The position numbers and the translations under genes were made by a program. Shown here piece after piece: positions 16,250-24,911 of a stretch of DNA of 51,830 bases (position 1 is its first letter; every line of letters begins with the position of its first letter). The notes under the pieces were generated by a model, which did no database searches, was not told where the DNA came from, and saw nothing but the letters and a program-made list of their open reading frames with translations. Source of the stretch: DATAEU01 sp046724395 (lineage in GTDB: Bacteria; Actinomycetota; UBA4738; HRBIN12); assembly GCA_046724395.1 (NCBI GenBank), contig JBKOWM010000045.1:1-51830 (forward strand), read 5' to 3'.

Positions 16250-17158
16250 GTGGACGACCGACCCGACCTCGAGCTGCTGCGCGGCGCCATCGACATGCAC
16301 GCCCACACCGCGCCCGCCCTGTTTCGCCGGCCGCTCGACGACTCAGACCTCGCTCGCCGCGCCCTCGAGTACGGGATGCGCGGGTTCGTCCTCAAGGACC
16401 ACGACGCCAATACGACCGGGCGCGCGTACTACGTCGCGAAGATGTTCCCCGAGGTGCAGCCCTTCGGCGCGATCGTCCTCAACCGATCGGTCGGCGGTCT
16501 TGACCCGTACGTCGCGCAGGCGGCGATCCACTACGGTGCAAAGATCGTCTGGATGCCGAGCAATCACTCCAAGTGGCACCAGGACTACTTCGACATGCCC
16601 GACTACCCGCAGCTCGGCCGGCCGAAGAAGCAGCTTCCGGGACCCGGCGTTACCGTGTTCGACGAAGACGGGAAGCTGCTGCCGGAGGCCGTCACGATCC
16701 TGGAGCTCGTCGCGCAGGAGGACGTCTGCGTGGCTACCGGGCACCTGCACATCGACGAGATCCGCGCACTGCTCGACGAGGCCAACCGAATCGGGGTGAC
16801 GCGCTTCATCGTCACGCACGCCAACTGGGCCCTGTGCCGGCTCGACCTCGACGTGCAGCGGGAGCTGATGAGCAAGGGCGCCGTCCTCGAGTACGTCGCG
16901 TGCTCGTGTGTGTCGCCGATCTTCCACGAACAGGCCCCCGCGGAGCTGGCCGGATGGATCAAGGAGTTCGGCGGCGAGAACATCGTCCTCGGGTCGGACC
17001 TCGGGCAGCTGTCGGGTCCCCCGCATCCCGAGGGCCTGCGGATGCTGCTGGCGTCGCTGCTCGACGAGGGCGTGCCCTACGAGCACCTCGAGAAGATGGC
17101 CAAGACCAATCCGGTCAGCGTGCTGGGTCTCGAGGAGGAATGGAAGCCGGAGCTTTAG
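16250..17158 (+). CDS. DUF6282-family, amidohydrolase-like protein
   Basis: A 302-residue protein with metal-dependent hydrolase features: AIDMHAHTAPALFRRP near the N-terminus (His-x-His), VLKDHDAN, CVATGHLHIDEIRALL, FIVTHANWALC and IVLGSDLGQ near the end. This arrangement of HxH, two single His and an Asp agrees with a TIM-barrel amidohydrolase, and I recognise it as the DUF6282 group. Its reaction is not established. GTG 16250 has GGAGG upstream (12 bases); GTG 16226 is an alternative start. It is first in the operon with the three-subunit molybdenum hydroxylase, so it may hydrolyse a ring or amide intermediate. Confidence 0.78.
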   Translation: MDDRPDLELLRGAIDMHAHTAPALFRRPLDDSDLARRALEYGMRGFVLKDHDANTTGRAYYVAKMFPEVQPFGAIVLNRSVGGLDPYVAQAAIHYGAKIVWMPSNHSKWHQDYFDMPDYPQLGRPKKQLPGPGVTVFDEDGKLLPEAVTILELVAQEDVCVATGHLHIDEIRALLDEANRIGVTRFIVTHANWALCRLDLDVQRELMSKGAVLEYVACSCVSPIFHEQAPAELAGWIKEFGGENIVLGSDLGQLSGPPHPEGLRMLLASLLDEGVPYEHLEKMAKTNPVSVLGLEEEWKPEL

Positions 17159-17171
17159 GCGGGCCGCCCCG

Positions 17172-18035
17172 ATGTTCGTGAAGCCGTTCGGATACGAGCG
17201 GGCCGGGTCGCTCGCGGAGGCATCGCAGATGCTGCTCGGGTACGAGAGCGAAGCGCGCGTGATCGCGGGTGGCCAGAGCCTGTTACCGATGGTCAATCTC
17301 GGCCTCGTCGACCTTCGCGCGGTCGTGGACATCTCGCGCATCGAGGAAGCGGCTCGCGTGGAGGAGGAGGACGGCCGTCTTCGCATCGGCGCGCTCGTCC
17401 GCCACGCCACGTTGGAGCGCGACCCGATCGTCAGGCGCCGGCAGCCGATGCTGTCCGCCGCCGCTTCGAGCGTGGGCAACGGCCGCGTCCGAGCCGTCGG
17501 CACACTCGGGGGGTCGCTCGCGCACGCCGATCCGGCGGCCGAGCTGCCACTCGCACTCACAGTCCTTGATGCCGAATACGTCGCCACCGACGGCGCCGCC
17601 ACGCGGACCATCAGAGCGCACGAGCTACCGTTGACCTACTTCACCACGCAGCTACGGGAGGCCGAGCTGCTCGCAGCTGTGCACGTCCCGGCGCTGGGTC
17701 CCGGATGGGGATGGGGGTTCGCCGAGGTGTCGCGCCGGCGCGGTGACTTCGCGATCGCCGCTGCGGCGGTCCTCGCACGATGTGCCGACGGCCTCGTCGT
17801 CGAGTCGCGCGTGGCCGTCGCCGGGCTGGCGGATCGCCCCCTGCGGCTGGCGGCCGTCGAGGCCTCGATCGACGGCGCGCCCGCCCGCGAGCTGGACAGT
17901 CGCGTCGGCGACATCGAGGGGGTGGCGACGTTCTCGGACTCTGTGGCGTCAGCGGCGTATCGGAAGAGACTCGCTCGCGTGCTCATCCTGGACGCGCTCG
18001 AGAACGCGTGTCGACGTTCCGAGGATGCGGCGTGA
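17172..18035 (+). CDS. Molybdenum hydroxylase (xanthine dehydrogenase family), FAD subunit
   Basis: A 287-residue medium subunit of the CoxM/CutM/XdhB type. The FAD-binding motifs are VIAGGQSLLPMVNLGL and TLGGSLAHADPAAELPLAL. The start MFVKPFGYERAGSLAEASQM is typical. It is followed by the iron-sulfur subunit with a 4-base GTGA overlap. The subunit passes electrons from the [2Fe-2S] clusters to an acceptor. The order medium-small-large is common for three-gene hydroxylases acting on CO, nicotinate, purines or other N-heterocycles. Confidence 0.93.
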   Translation: MFVKPFGYERAGSLAEASQMLLGYESEARVIAGGQSLLPMVNLGLVDLRAVVDISRIEEAARVEEEDGRLRIGALVRHATLERDPIVRRRQPMLSAAASSVGNGRVRAVGTLGGSLAHADPAAELPLALTVLDAEYVATDGAATRTIRAHELPLTYFTTQLREAELLAAVHVPALGPGWGWGFAEVSRRRGDFAIAAAAVLARCADGLVVESRVAVAGLADRPLRLAAVEASIDGAPARELDSRVGDIEGVATFSDSVASAAYRKRLARVLILDALENACRRSEDAA

Positions 18036-18538
18036 GCGACGTCGTCGACGTCAGGCTCACCGTGAACGGGCGCTGGATCAGCCGGCCCGCGGGCGCGCAC
18101 CTCACGTTGTTGCGCTGGCTCCGCGACGTCGCGGGCGTGACCGACCCTAAATATGGCTGCGGCGAGGGCGTGTGCGGCGCGTGCACCGTGTTGCTCGACG
18201 GCCGCGCCGTGTCGAGCTGCATCGTCCTGGCGGCGCAGGCCGACGGCGGCGAGGTGCTGACGGCGGCGGGTATTGCAGACGCCGACGGATCGTTCAACGC
18301 GCTCCAGGAGGCATTCCACGTACATCACGCCGCGCAGTGTGGGTTCTGCACACCGGGAATGCTGATGTGCGCGACAGCGCTGCTCGACGGCATCCAGGCG
18401 CCGACGCGGGACGCGATCCGCGAGGCTCTCCACGGGAACTTGTGCCGGTGCACGGGCTACGGGCCGATCATCGATGCGATCGAGGCCGCCCGCGACGCGC
18501 GAGTGGCGAACGCGGCATCGACCGGGGAGCCGCGGTGA
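18032..18538 (+). CDS. Molybdenum hydroxylase, [2Fe-2S] subunit
   Basis: A 168-residue small subunit of the CoxS/CutS type. The first, plant-ferredoxin-like cluster is bound by YGCGEGVCGACTVLLDG and a following SSC; the second by QCGFCTPGM and NLCRCTGYGPII. The GTG start overlaps the FAD-subunit stop, and its stop overlaps the large-subunit start, giving tight coupling. It relays electrons from the molybdenum centre to FAD. Confidence 0.95.
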   Translation: MSDVVDVRLTVNGRWISRPAGAHLTLLRWLRDVAGVTDPKYGCGEGVCGACTVLLDGRAVSSCIVLAAQADGGEVLTAAGIADADGSFNALQEAFHVHHAAQCGFCTPGMLMCATALLDGIQAPTRDAIREALHGNLCRCTGYGPIIDAIEAARDARVANAASTGEPR

Positions 18539-20856
18539 GCGACGGCATCCGCACCTCGAAGATCGAGGAGTTGCGGGTGGTGCACCGCGACGTCGCCCGG
18601 CATGACGCCGCCGAGAAGATCGCGGGCACGACGCGGTTCGCGGGGGACCTTGCACTCCCGGGGATGCTTCACGCGCGTCTGGTCCGCGCACAGATGCCAG
18701 CGGCGGCGATCGCGCGACGGGACGCGACGCGCGCGCTCGAGCTGGCGGGAGTCGTCGCGGTGCTGTTCGGTGAGGACGTCCCGAACAACACCGTCTGGGT
18801 CGACGTCCCCGGGCAGACCGTCGAGGTCGCCGCGCTCAAGGCCAGCATGGAGGTACTGGCGACCCGTCGCGTCCGGTTCCACGGCGAGCCCATCGCGCTC
18901 GTCGTCGCCGAATCCGAGGACGCGCTGGCCGGGGCCGTCGAGGCAGTGGAGATCGAGCTGGACGAGCTTCCCGGCGTCTTCGACCCGAACGACGCGCTTC
19001 GCGACGGGGCGCCAACCGTTCACGACGACGGAAACCTCCTGGCCGAGTGGAACATCGATCGCGGCGATGTCGGTCGGGCCTTCGCCGAAGCGGACGTCGT
19101 CGTCGAGGGCGAGTACGCCACGCAGTTCGTCGATCACGCGTACCTCGAGCCGGAGGCCGGGGTCGCCTGGCGCGATGACCAGGGCGTCCTGAACGTCCGC
19201 GTCGCCACGCAGGTCGTGGAGCACTACCGGGACATCGCCCGGATCCTCGGCGTGCCAGAGTCGAGGGTCCGTGTGATCGCGCCCTACGTCGGCGGCGGGT
19301 TCGGCGGCAAGGAGGACATGACGGTCGAGCCCTACATCGCGCTGGCGGCGGCGCGGACCGGGCGCCCGGTCCGGATGCAGTGGACGCGCGCGGAGTCGCT
19401 GCTCGCCCGCGCGAAGCGCCACCCGATGCGGATGCGATACCGAACGGCGGTGCGCCGCGACGGGACCATCCTCGCGCACGACATCGACATCACGTCGGAC
19501 TCGGGCGCGTACGCGTATCTGTCGGCGCTCGTGCTGTTGTACGCGGCGGTACACGCCTGCGGGCCGTACGACGTCGAGCACGTCCGGCTGCGGAGCCGCT
19601 GCGTCTACACGAACAACCCGCCCACCTCTGCGATGCGCGGGTTCGGCGGAATGCAGGTGGTCTTCGCGTACGAGTCGCAGATGGACGAGGTCGCGCGCAA
19701 GCTCGGGTTGGACCCCGTGGAGATCCGCAGGCGCAACGCGCTCGCGCGCGGCGACGTTCTCCCCGTGGGCCAGCCGATCGAGACCGAGGTCCTGCTGCCC
19801 GACGCGCTCGACGCCGTCGTCGACCGCGCCGGCATCACGCCATCGCCGCGTGGCCCGCGCCGCGCCATCGGCCGGGGCATCGCCGCGAACCTGCAGTCGT
19901 ACGGCCGCTTGGTCTGGCTGAACGACTCGGCCGCCGCGTGGGTCGGATTCCAGCTCGACGGCAGCCTCACGGTTCGCTGCGGCGTCCCCGACATCGGGGG
20001 CGGGCAGGCGTCCTCGCTCGCGCAGATCGCGGCGGAGGTCCTCGGCGTCGACGTCGGCCGCGTCACCGTGCACTTCGGTGACTCGGCGCTCACGCCGCTC
20101 GCCGGGACGACGACCGCGACGAGGCAGCTCCTTATGTCGGGGAACGCCGTCCACGAGGCGTCCTCCCTACTGCGAGACCAGATCCTCGCCGCCATCGCGG
20201 ACGAGACCGGCCAGCCGTTCGAGTCGCTGTCGATGGACGACGGTTCCGTGGTTGGGCCGGAGACGGCACTGCCTGTCCCGGACGCGATCGTCGTCTGCCG
20301 CCGCAGGAGCGTCCCGATCGAGGCGCTCGGGACGTTCTTCGGGCCGAAGGGGCGTCCCGTCGAGCGCGAGCTTCGAGCCGACCGCGTCTTCCCTGACTTC
20401 ACCTTCGGCGCGCACGCGGCGGACGTTGAGGTCGATCTCGACACCGGACGGGTCGAGGTCCTCCGATACATCGCATGTCACGACGTCGGGCGCGCGATCA
20501 ACCCGCGATCCGTCGCCGGTCAGATCTCGGGCGGCGTGGTACAGGGCATCGGCATGGCGTTGCTCGAGGAGGTCGTCCTCGAGGACGGCGTCAACATGAC
20601 GGGCGGCTTCTTCCAGTATCTGATCCCGAGCGCGTCCGACGTGCCGGACATCGAGACCCTGGTCCTGGAGTCAGGGGAGGGAATGGGCCCGTTCGGGGCG
20701 CGGGGGATCGGCGAACCGCCGATCGGGCCTCCGGCTGCGGCGATCGCCAACGCGATCGTCGATGCCGTCGGCGGCCGTCCGACCGCGCTGCCGATCACTC
20801 CGGAACGCGTGCTGGAATGCATCGAGCGGGGAGCGGCCGGAGGTGACGGGCCATGA
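18535..20856 (+). CDS. Molybdenum hydroxylase, molybdopterin-binding large subunit
   Basis: A 773-residue catalytic subunit. Marks are GGGFGGKEDM, NPPTSAMRGFGGMQ, QSYGRLVWLND and the base Glu727 in GARGIGEPPIGPP. The CO-dehydrogenase signature AYxCSFR is absent, so this is not a form I CO dehydrogenase. The AMRGFG arrangement instead resembles xanthine, nicotinate or aldehyde hydroxylases. It binds molybdopterin cytosine dinucleotide or a related cofactor and hydroxylates with water. No maturation factors (xdhC, moco nucleotidyltransferase) are in the window. It is followed by a P450 with a 4-base overlap. Confidence 0.93.
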   Translation: MSDGIRTSKIEELRVVHRDVARHDAAEKIAGTTRFAGDLALPGMLHARLVRAQMPAAAIARRDATRALELAGVVAVLFGEDVPNNTVWVDVPGQTVEVAALKASMEVLATRRVRFHGEPIALVVAESEDALAGAVEAVEIELDELPGVFDPNDALRDGAPTVHDDGNLLAEWNIDRGDVGRAFAEADVVVEGEYATQFVDHAYLEPEAGVAWRDDQGVLNVRVATQVVEHYRDIARILGVPESRVRVIAPYVGGGFGGKEDMTVEPYIALAAARTGRPVRMQWTRAESLLARAKRHPMRMRYRTAVRRDGTILAHDIDITSDSGAYAYLSALVLLYAAVHACGPYDVEHVRLRSRCVYTNNPPTSAMRGFGGMQVVFAYESQMDEVARKLGLDPVEIRRRNALARGDVLPVGQPIETEVLLPDALDAVVDRAGITPSPRGPRRAIGRGIAANLQSYGRLVWLNDSAAAWVGFQLDGSLTVRCGVPDIGGGQASSLAQIAAEVLGVDVGRVTVHFGDSALTPLAGTTTATRQLLMSGNAVHEASSLLRDQILAAIADETGQPFESLSMDDGSVVGPETALPVPDAIVVCRRRSVPIEALGTFFGPKGRPVERELRADRVFPDFTFGAHAADVEVDLDTGRVEVLRYIACHDVGRAINPRSVAGQISGGVVQGIGMALLEEVVLEDGVNMTGGFFQYLIPSASDVPDIETLVLESGEGMGPFGARGIGEPPIGPPAAAIANAIVDAVGGRPTALPITPERVLECIERGAAGGDGP

Positions 20857-22052
20857 CGGTGCGCGCAGCCGACGTCGACGTTTCGGTCGCGGAGCTCGAG
20901 CGCGATCCGTACCCGACGTACGCGCGCCTTCGGCGCGACACGCCTGTCGCGTTCGTGCCCTCGGTGGGGCTGTGGTTCGTCACGCGATGGCACGACGTCG
21001 TGAGCGCCGCCGAGGATCCGGCCCGGTTTCCCGCGGCGCTGCCCGGCTCCCCGCTCGATCGAACGCTCGGTGGCGTCAACGTGCTGACCGTCGACGGCGA
21101 GGACCATCGGCGTCGGCGGGCGCCGATGGAGGCGACGCTCCGCCCGCATCGCATCATCCAGACTGCGCCGGCGGTCGTCGAGCCGATCGCGCACGCCCTG
21201 ATCGACGCGTTCGAGGGTGAGGGCCGGGCCGAGCTCATGGGCGCGTACTGCGAGCCGCTCGCCGTTGTCTCGCTCGCTCGCGTCATCGGGCTGCCGGACG
21301 CAATCGACGCCGGGACGCTCCGCCGCTGGTTCCACGAGCTCGCGACGGGCACCTCGAACTACGAGAACGACCCAGCCAAACAGGCCGTGGCCGACGCGGT
21401 CAGCCGCGAGATCGACGACGTTTTGCGTCCGCACCTCGCCCGACTGCTCGCCGAGCCGGACGAGTCGATGGTCTGCGGCATGCTGGACGCCGAGCATGGC
21501 GAACTCGACGAGCGGATGGCCGGCTTCATGCCGACGCTCAAGCTCGCGCTGATCGGCGGGCTGCAGGAGCCGGCGCACGGCCTCGGCTCGACGGTCGTCG
21601 GCCTACTCGGACGCCCCGCACAGCTGGAGGCGGTACGCGCGGACCCCCACCGGATGATCCGCAGGGCCGTAGAGGAGGGCATCCGGTGGGTCTCGCCCAT
21701 CGGGACCGAGGGACGCGTGGCCGGTGCAGGCGTCACTCTCTCGGGCACGACGATCCCCCCCGGCGATGCCGTCGCGCTGATCGCTTCCTCCGCCAACCGC
21801 GACGAGCGCGTCTGGGGCGACGACGCCGACGTCTTCGACCTCGATCGCGCCCGTCACGCGAACGCCGCGTTCGGGTTCGGCCCACACTTCTGCGTGGGCC
21901 ACCAGCTGGCCAGATTCCAGATGCGGATCGGCCTTCGGGTGCTGCTGGAGCGGCTGCCGGGCCTACGTCTCGACACGGAGCGGCCGGTCAAGTTCCTCGG
22001 ATGGGAGTACCGGGGGCCGGCCGAGCTGCCGGCCCGCTGGGACGCGGCATGA
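20853..22052 (+). CDS. Cytochrome P450 with altered I-helix motif
   Basis: A 399-residue soluble bacterial P450. The haem ligand is Cys347 in FGFGPHFCVGHQLAR and the ExxR is EEGIR. The I-helix, normally (A/G)Gx(D/E)T, reads IGGLQEPAHG (near residue 235-243), giving Glu-Pro instead of the oxygen-activating acid-Thr pair. The ATG start overlaps the large molybdenum hydroxylase subunit stop, so it is part of the same operon. It presumably oxidises a pathway intermediate; ferredoxin partners are not nearby. Confidence 0.93.
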   Translation: MTVRAADVDVSVAELERDPYPTYARLRRDTPVAFVPSVGLWFVTRWHDVVSAAEDPARFPAALPGSPLDRTLGGVNVLTVDGEDHRRRRAPMEATLRPHRIIQTAPAVVEPIAHALIDAFEGEGRAELMGAYCEPLAVVSLARVIGLPDAIDAGTLRRWFHELATGTSNYENDPAKQAVADAVSREIDDVLRPHLARLLAEPDESMVCGMLDAEHGELDERMAGFMPTLKLALIGGLQEPAHGLGSTVVGLLGRPAQLEAVRADPHRMIRRAVEEGIRWVSPIGTEGRVAGAGVTLSGTTIPPGDAVALIASSANRDERVWGDDADVFDLDRARHANAAFGFGPHFCVGHQLARFQMRIGLRVLLERLPGLRLDTERPVKFLGWEYRGPAELPARWDAA

Positions 22053-22074
22053 ACGAACGAGGAGGGAGGAGAAC

Positions 22075-23406
22075 GTGACCGAGAAGGAACGATACGTGGA
22101 GCGCACCCCGGGGTCGGTGGCGGCGTACGAGCGAGCGAGGCGGCTGATCCCGGGCGGTGTGGGCAGCGCGATCCAGTACTACGCGCCGCATCCCCTGTAC
22201 ATCGCAGACAGCAAGGGGTCGCGGGTCTGGGACGTCGACGGCAACGAGTACATCGACTACCTCCTGTGCTACGCCGCGATGGTCGCCGGCCACGCCAACC
22301 CGCAGATCGTCGAGGCGATCCGGAGCCAGGCCGAGCACGGCACCCTGTTCGGGATGCCGACGACGCTCGCCGCCGACCTGGCCGAGGAGATCATGCGCCG
22401 CTACCCGCCGATCGAGATGATCCGGTTCACACAGTCGGGCGTCGAGGCGACGCAAACGGCGATCCGCCTGGCGAGGGCCGCCACCGGACGCAAGCACATC
22501 GTGAAGATCGAGGGCTCGTACCACGGCGGAACGGACCACCTGCTCGTGTCGATCGGAGGTGCGCCGGCCGACTCGATGGGGTCGGGCGACGCGCCGGCGA
22601 GCACCGCGGACTCGGCAGGGTTGCTGCCGGCCTCAACGGAGTACACGACGGTCGTCCAGTTCAACGACCTCGAAGCCATGCGATCGGCGTTCGAGCGCGC
22701 GGACGGCGACGTCGCCGCCGTGATCGTCGAGCCCGCGATGACCAACGGCGGCGTGATCCCGCCGCGTCCTGGCTACCTCGAGGGATTGCGCGAACTGACC
22801 CGAGAGCGCGGCGCCGTCCTGATCTTCGACGAGGTCAAGATCGGCTGCCGGATCGCCCCGGGCGGCGCCTGCGAGCGCTACGGCATCACGCCGGACCTCG
22901 TGACGCTTGCGAAGGCCATCGGGGGTGGGGTCCCGGTCGGCGCCTTCGGCGGGAGGCGTAACCTGATGGAGCAGATCAGCCCGCTCGGCCCGGCGATCCA
23001 CTTCGGGACGTACAACGCGAATCCGCTCGGCATGGCGGCGGGCCTCGCGTGTCTGACGAAGGTCATGACGCCCGAGACGTACGGCCGGATGGAGGCGCTT
23101 GCGACGCGGCTGGCCGACGGGCAGCGCAAAATCATCGCGGACCTCGGCATTCCGGCGTGCGTCACACAGGTCGCGACGCTCGGCGGGATCCTGTTCACGC
23201 CGACCGAGCCCATCAATTTCCGCGAGGCCGCGCGCTGCGACGTCTCGAGGTGGTGGGACTACTGGTTCGGCATGCTGAACCGCGGCGTGATCCCGATGGG
23301 CAGCGCCTGGTTCGAGGAGTGGTCGATCTCGGCTCAACACACCGACGCCGACATCGATCGGACGCTGGAGGCGACTGAGGAGGTCCTCCGCGGGATGTAC
23401 GCCTAA
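22075..23406 (+). CDS. Class III PLP-dependent aminotransferase (glutamate-1-semialdehyde aminomutase-like)
   Basis: A 443-residue fold-type I enzyme starting at GTG behind GGAGGGAGG. Marks are YIDYLLCYAAMVAGHANP, RFTQSGVEATQTAIRLARAA, IEGSYHGGTDH, LIFDEVKIGCR and the PLP lysine in LAKAIGGG (Lys280). It differs from the other aminotransferase at 11621-12979 mainly in the C-terminal half (WWDYWFGMLNRGVIPMGSAW). It follows the P450 by 22 bases and precedes an aldehyde dehydrogenase, an order suggesting deamination to an aldehyde and oxidation to an acid. Confidence 0.86.
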   Translation: MTEKERYVERTPGSVAAYERARRLIPGGVGSAIQYYAPHPLYIADSKGSRVWDVDGNEYIDYLLCYAAMVAGHANPQIVEAIRSQAEHGTLFGMPTTLAADLAEEIMRRYPPIEMIRFTQSGVEATQTAIRLARAATGRKHIVKIEGSYHGGTDHLLVSIGGAPADSMGSGDAPASTADSAGLLPASTEYTTVVQFNDLEAMRSAFERADGDVAAVIVEPAMTNGGVIPPRPGYLEGLRELTRERGAVLIFDEVKIGCRIAPGGACERYGITPDLVTLAKAIGGGVPVGAFGGRRNLMEQISPLGPAIHFGTYNANPLGMAAGLACLTKVMTPETYGRMEALATRLADGQRKIIADLGIPACVTQVATLGGILFTPTEPINFREAARCDVSRWWDYWFGMLNRGVIPMGSAWFEEWSISAQHTDADIDRTLEATEEVLRGMYA

Positions 23407-23434
23407 CTCCAAAGCAACGCACGGGGGGAAACGG

Positions 23435-24892
23435 ATGAGCGATCCGGCACTGCACATGACGATCGGCGGAACCGCCGTCGAGGCGCGGTCCGGCCGGCGG
23501 TTCGATGTGCTGAACCCGGCCACGGGGGAGGTCTACGCCGCCGTCCCCGAGGGCGACGCCGAGGACGTGGACCTGGCCGTCGAGGCCGCCCGCGCGGCGT
23601 TCGAAGGCTGGCGGCGCACATCGGCGACCGAGCGGGGGCGGCTCATCGGCCGGCTCGCGCGCCTGCTCGAGGAGCACAAGAACGAGTTCGTCGCGGCCGA
23701 GACGGCGCACAACGGCAAGACGCTGTTCGACTCGGACTTCGACGTGACGTCCACCGTCGCGTGCCTGGATTATTACGCGGGAGCCGGGAACAAGTGGTTC
23801 GGCGAGACGATCCCCGGGCCGGTCGGCTACTTTCTCTACACGCGGCGAGAGCCGCTCGGTGTGTGTGGGCTCATCGTCCCCTGGAACTTCCCGCTGGCGA
23901 TCGCCGTATGGAAGGTCGGCCCGGCGCTCGCGGCCGGAAACACGATCGTGCTCAAGCCGGCCAGTGAGACGCCGGTCACGGCGCTGATGCTCGGCGCGCT
24001 CGCGCAGGAGGCGGGGTTCCCGCCGGGTGTCGTCAATGTGGTCTCCGGCCCCGGCAGCACCGCCGGGCATCGGCTGGTCGTACACCCGGACGTCGACAAG
24101 GTCTCGCTAACTGGGGAGACCGTGACCGGCCGGACCGTGATGCGCGAGGCGGCCGAGACGCTCAAGCACGTCACACTCGAGCTCGGGGGCAAGTCGCCGG
24201 GCGTGGTATTCGCCGACGCAGACCTGGACCTGGCTGTCGACGGCTCGCTGTTCCTGGTGTTCGCCAACGCGGGCCAGGTCTGCGACGCGCGCTCGAGGAT
24301 CTTCGTACAGGGCGCGGTGTACGAAGACTTCGTCGGCCGGTTCGCCGAGAAGGCGGCGCGCATCGTCGTGGGTGATCCGACGGAGGAGGCATCGCACATC
24401 GGAGCGATCACCTCGGCCCGGCAGCTGGAGAAGATCGAGCACTACGTCGAGATAGGGCAGAAAGAGGGCGCGACGCTTGCGGCCGGAGGCGAGCGCGTGG
24501 GCGACCGCGGCTTCTTCTACCGGCCGACGGTGTTCGCCGACGTGGATAACTCGATGCGGATTGCGCGCGACGAGATCTTCGGCCCTGTCGCGTGCGTGGG
24601 CAGGTTCTCCGACTACGACGACGGGATCGCGAAGGCCAACGACACGCCGTACGGGCTGGCGGCGACCGTCTGGACGAACGACCTCGCGACCGCGCACCGG
24701 GCCGCCGAGGACATCCGGGCCGGCGGCGTCTGGATCAACACCAGCGAGTTCCTCTTCAATGAGTCACCGTTCGGCGGGATGAAGGCCTCCGGGTTCGGCC
24801 GGGAGCTCTCCATGCACGCGATGGATGCGTATACGGATGTGAAGAACGTCGGCGTCTCGCTCGGCGCGCACATGCCGACGTTCGAGCTGTAG
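23435..24892 (+). CDS. NAD(P)-dependent aldehyde dehydrogenase (betaine/aminoaldehyde-type)
   Basis: A 485-residue aldehyde dehydrogenase: GLIVPWNFPLAIAVWKVGPA, SLTGETVTGRTV, TLELGGKSPGVVFADAD with the catalytic Glu, NAGQVCDARSRIF with nucleophile Cys283, and EIFGPVACV. The closest types by motif are betaine-aldehyde and aminobutyraldehyde dehydrogenases. This would suit the polyamine-type importer encoded just downstream. The ATG has a GGGGGAAACGG site 28 bases after the aminotransferase stop. Confidence 0.9.
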   Translation: MSDPALHMTIGGTAVEARSGRRFDVLNPATGEVYAAVPEGDAEDVDLAVEAARAAFEGWRRTSATERGRLIGRLARLLEEHKNEFVAAETAHNGKTLFDSDFDVTSTVACLDYYAGAGNKWFGETIPGPVGYFLYTRREPLGVCGLIVPWNFPLAIAVWKVGPALAAGNTIVLKPASETPVTALMLGALAQEAGFPPGVVNVVSGPGSTAGHRLVVHPDVDKVSLTGETVTGRTVMREAAETLKHVTLELGGKSPGVVFADADLDLAVDGSLFLVFANAGQVCDARSRIFVQGAVYEDFVGRFAEKAARIVVGDPTEEASHIGAITSARQLEKIEHYVEIGQKEGATLAAGGERVGDRGFFYRPTVFADVDNSMRIARDEIFGPVACVGRFSDYDDGIAKANDTPYGLAATVWTNDLATAHRAAEDIRAGGVWINTSEFLFNESPFGGMKASGFGRELSMHAMDAYTDVKNVGVSLGAHMPTFEL

Positions 24893-24911
24893 AAGCGAGA
24901 GAGGGGGCGTC

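Noticed and set aside
18535..20856. Carbon monoxide dehydrogenase large subunit
   Set aside because: The AYxCSFR active-site signature of form I CO dehydrogenase is absent; the AMRGFG arrangement indicates another molybdenum hydroxylase.
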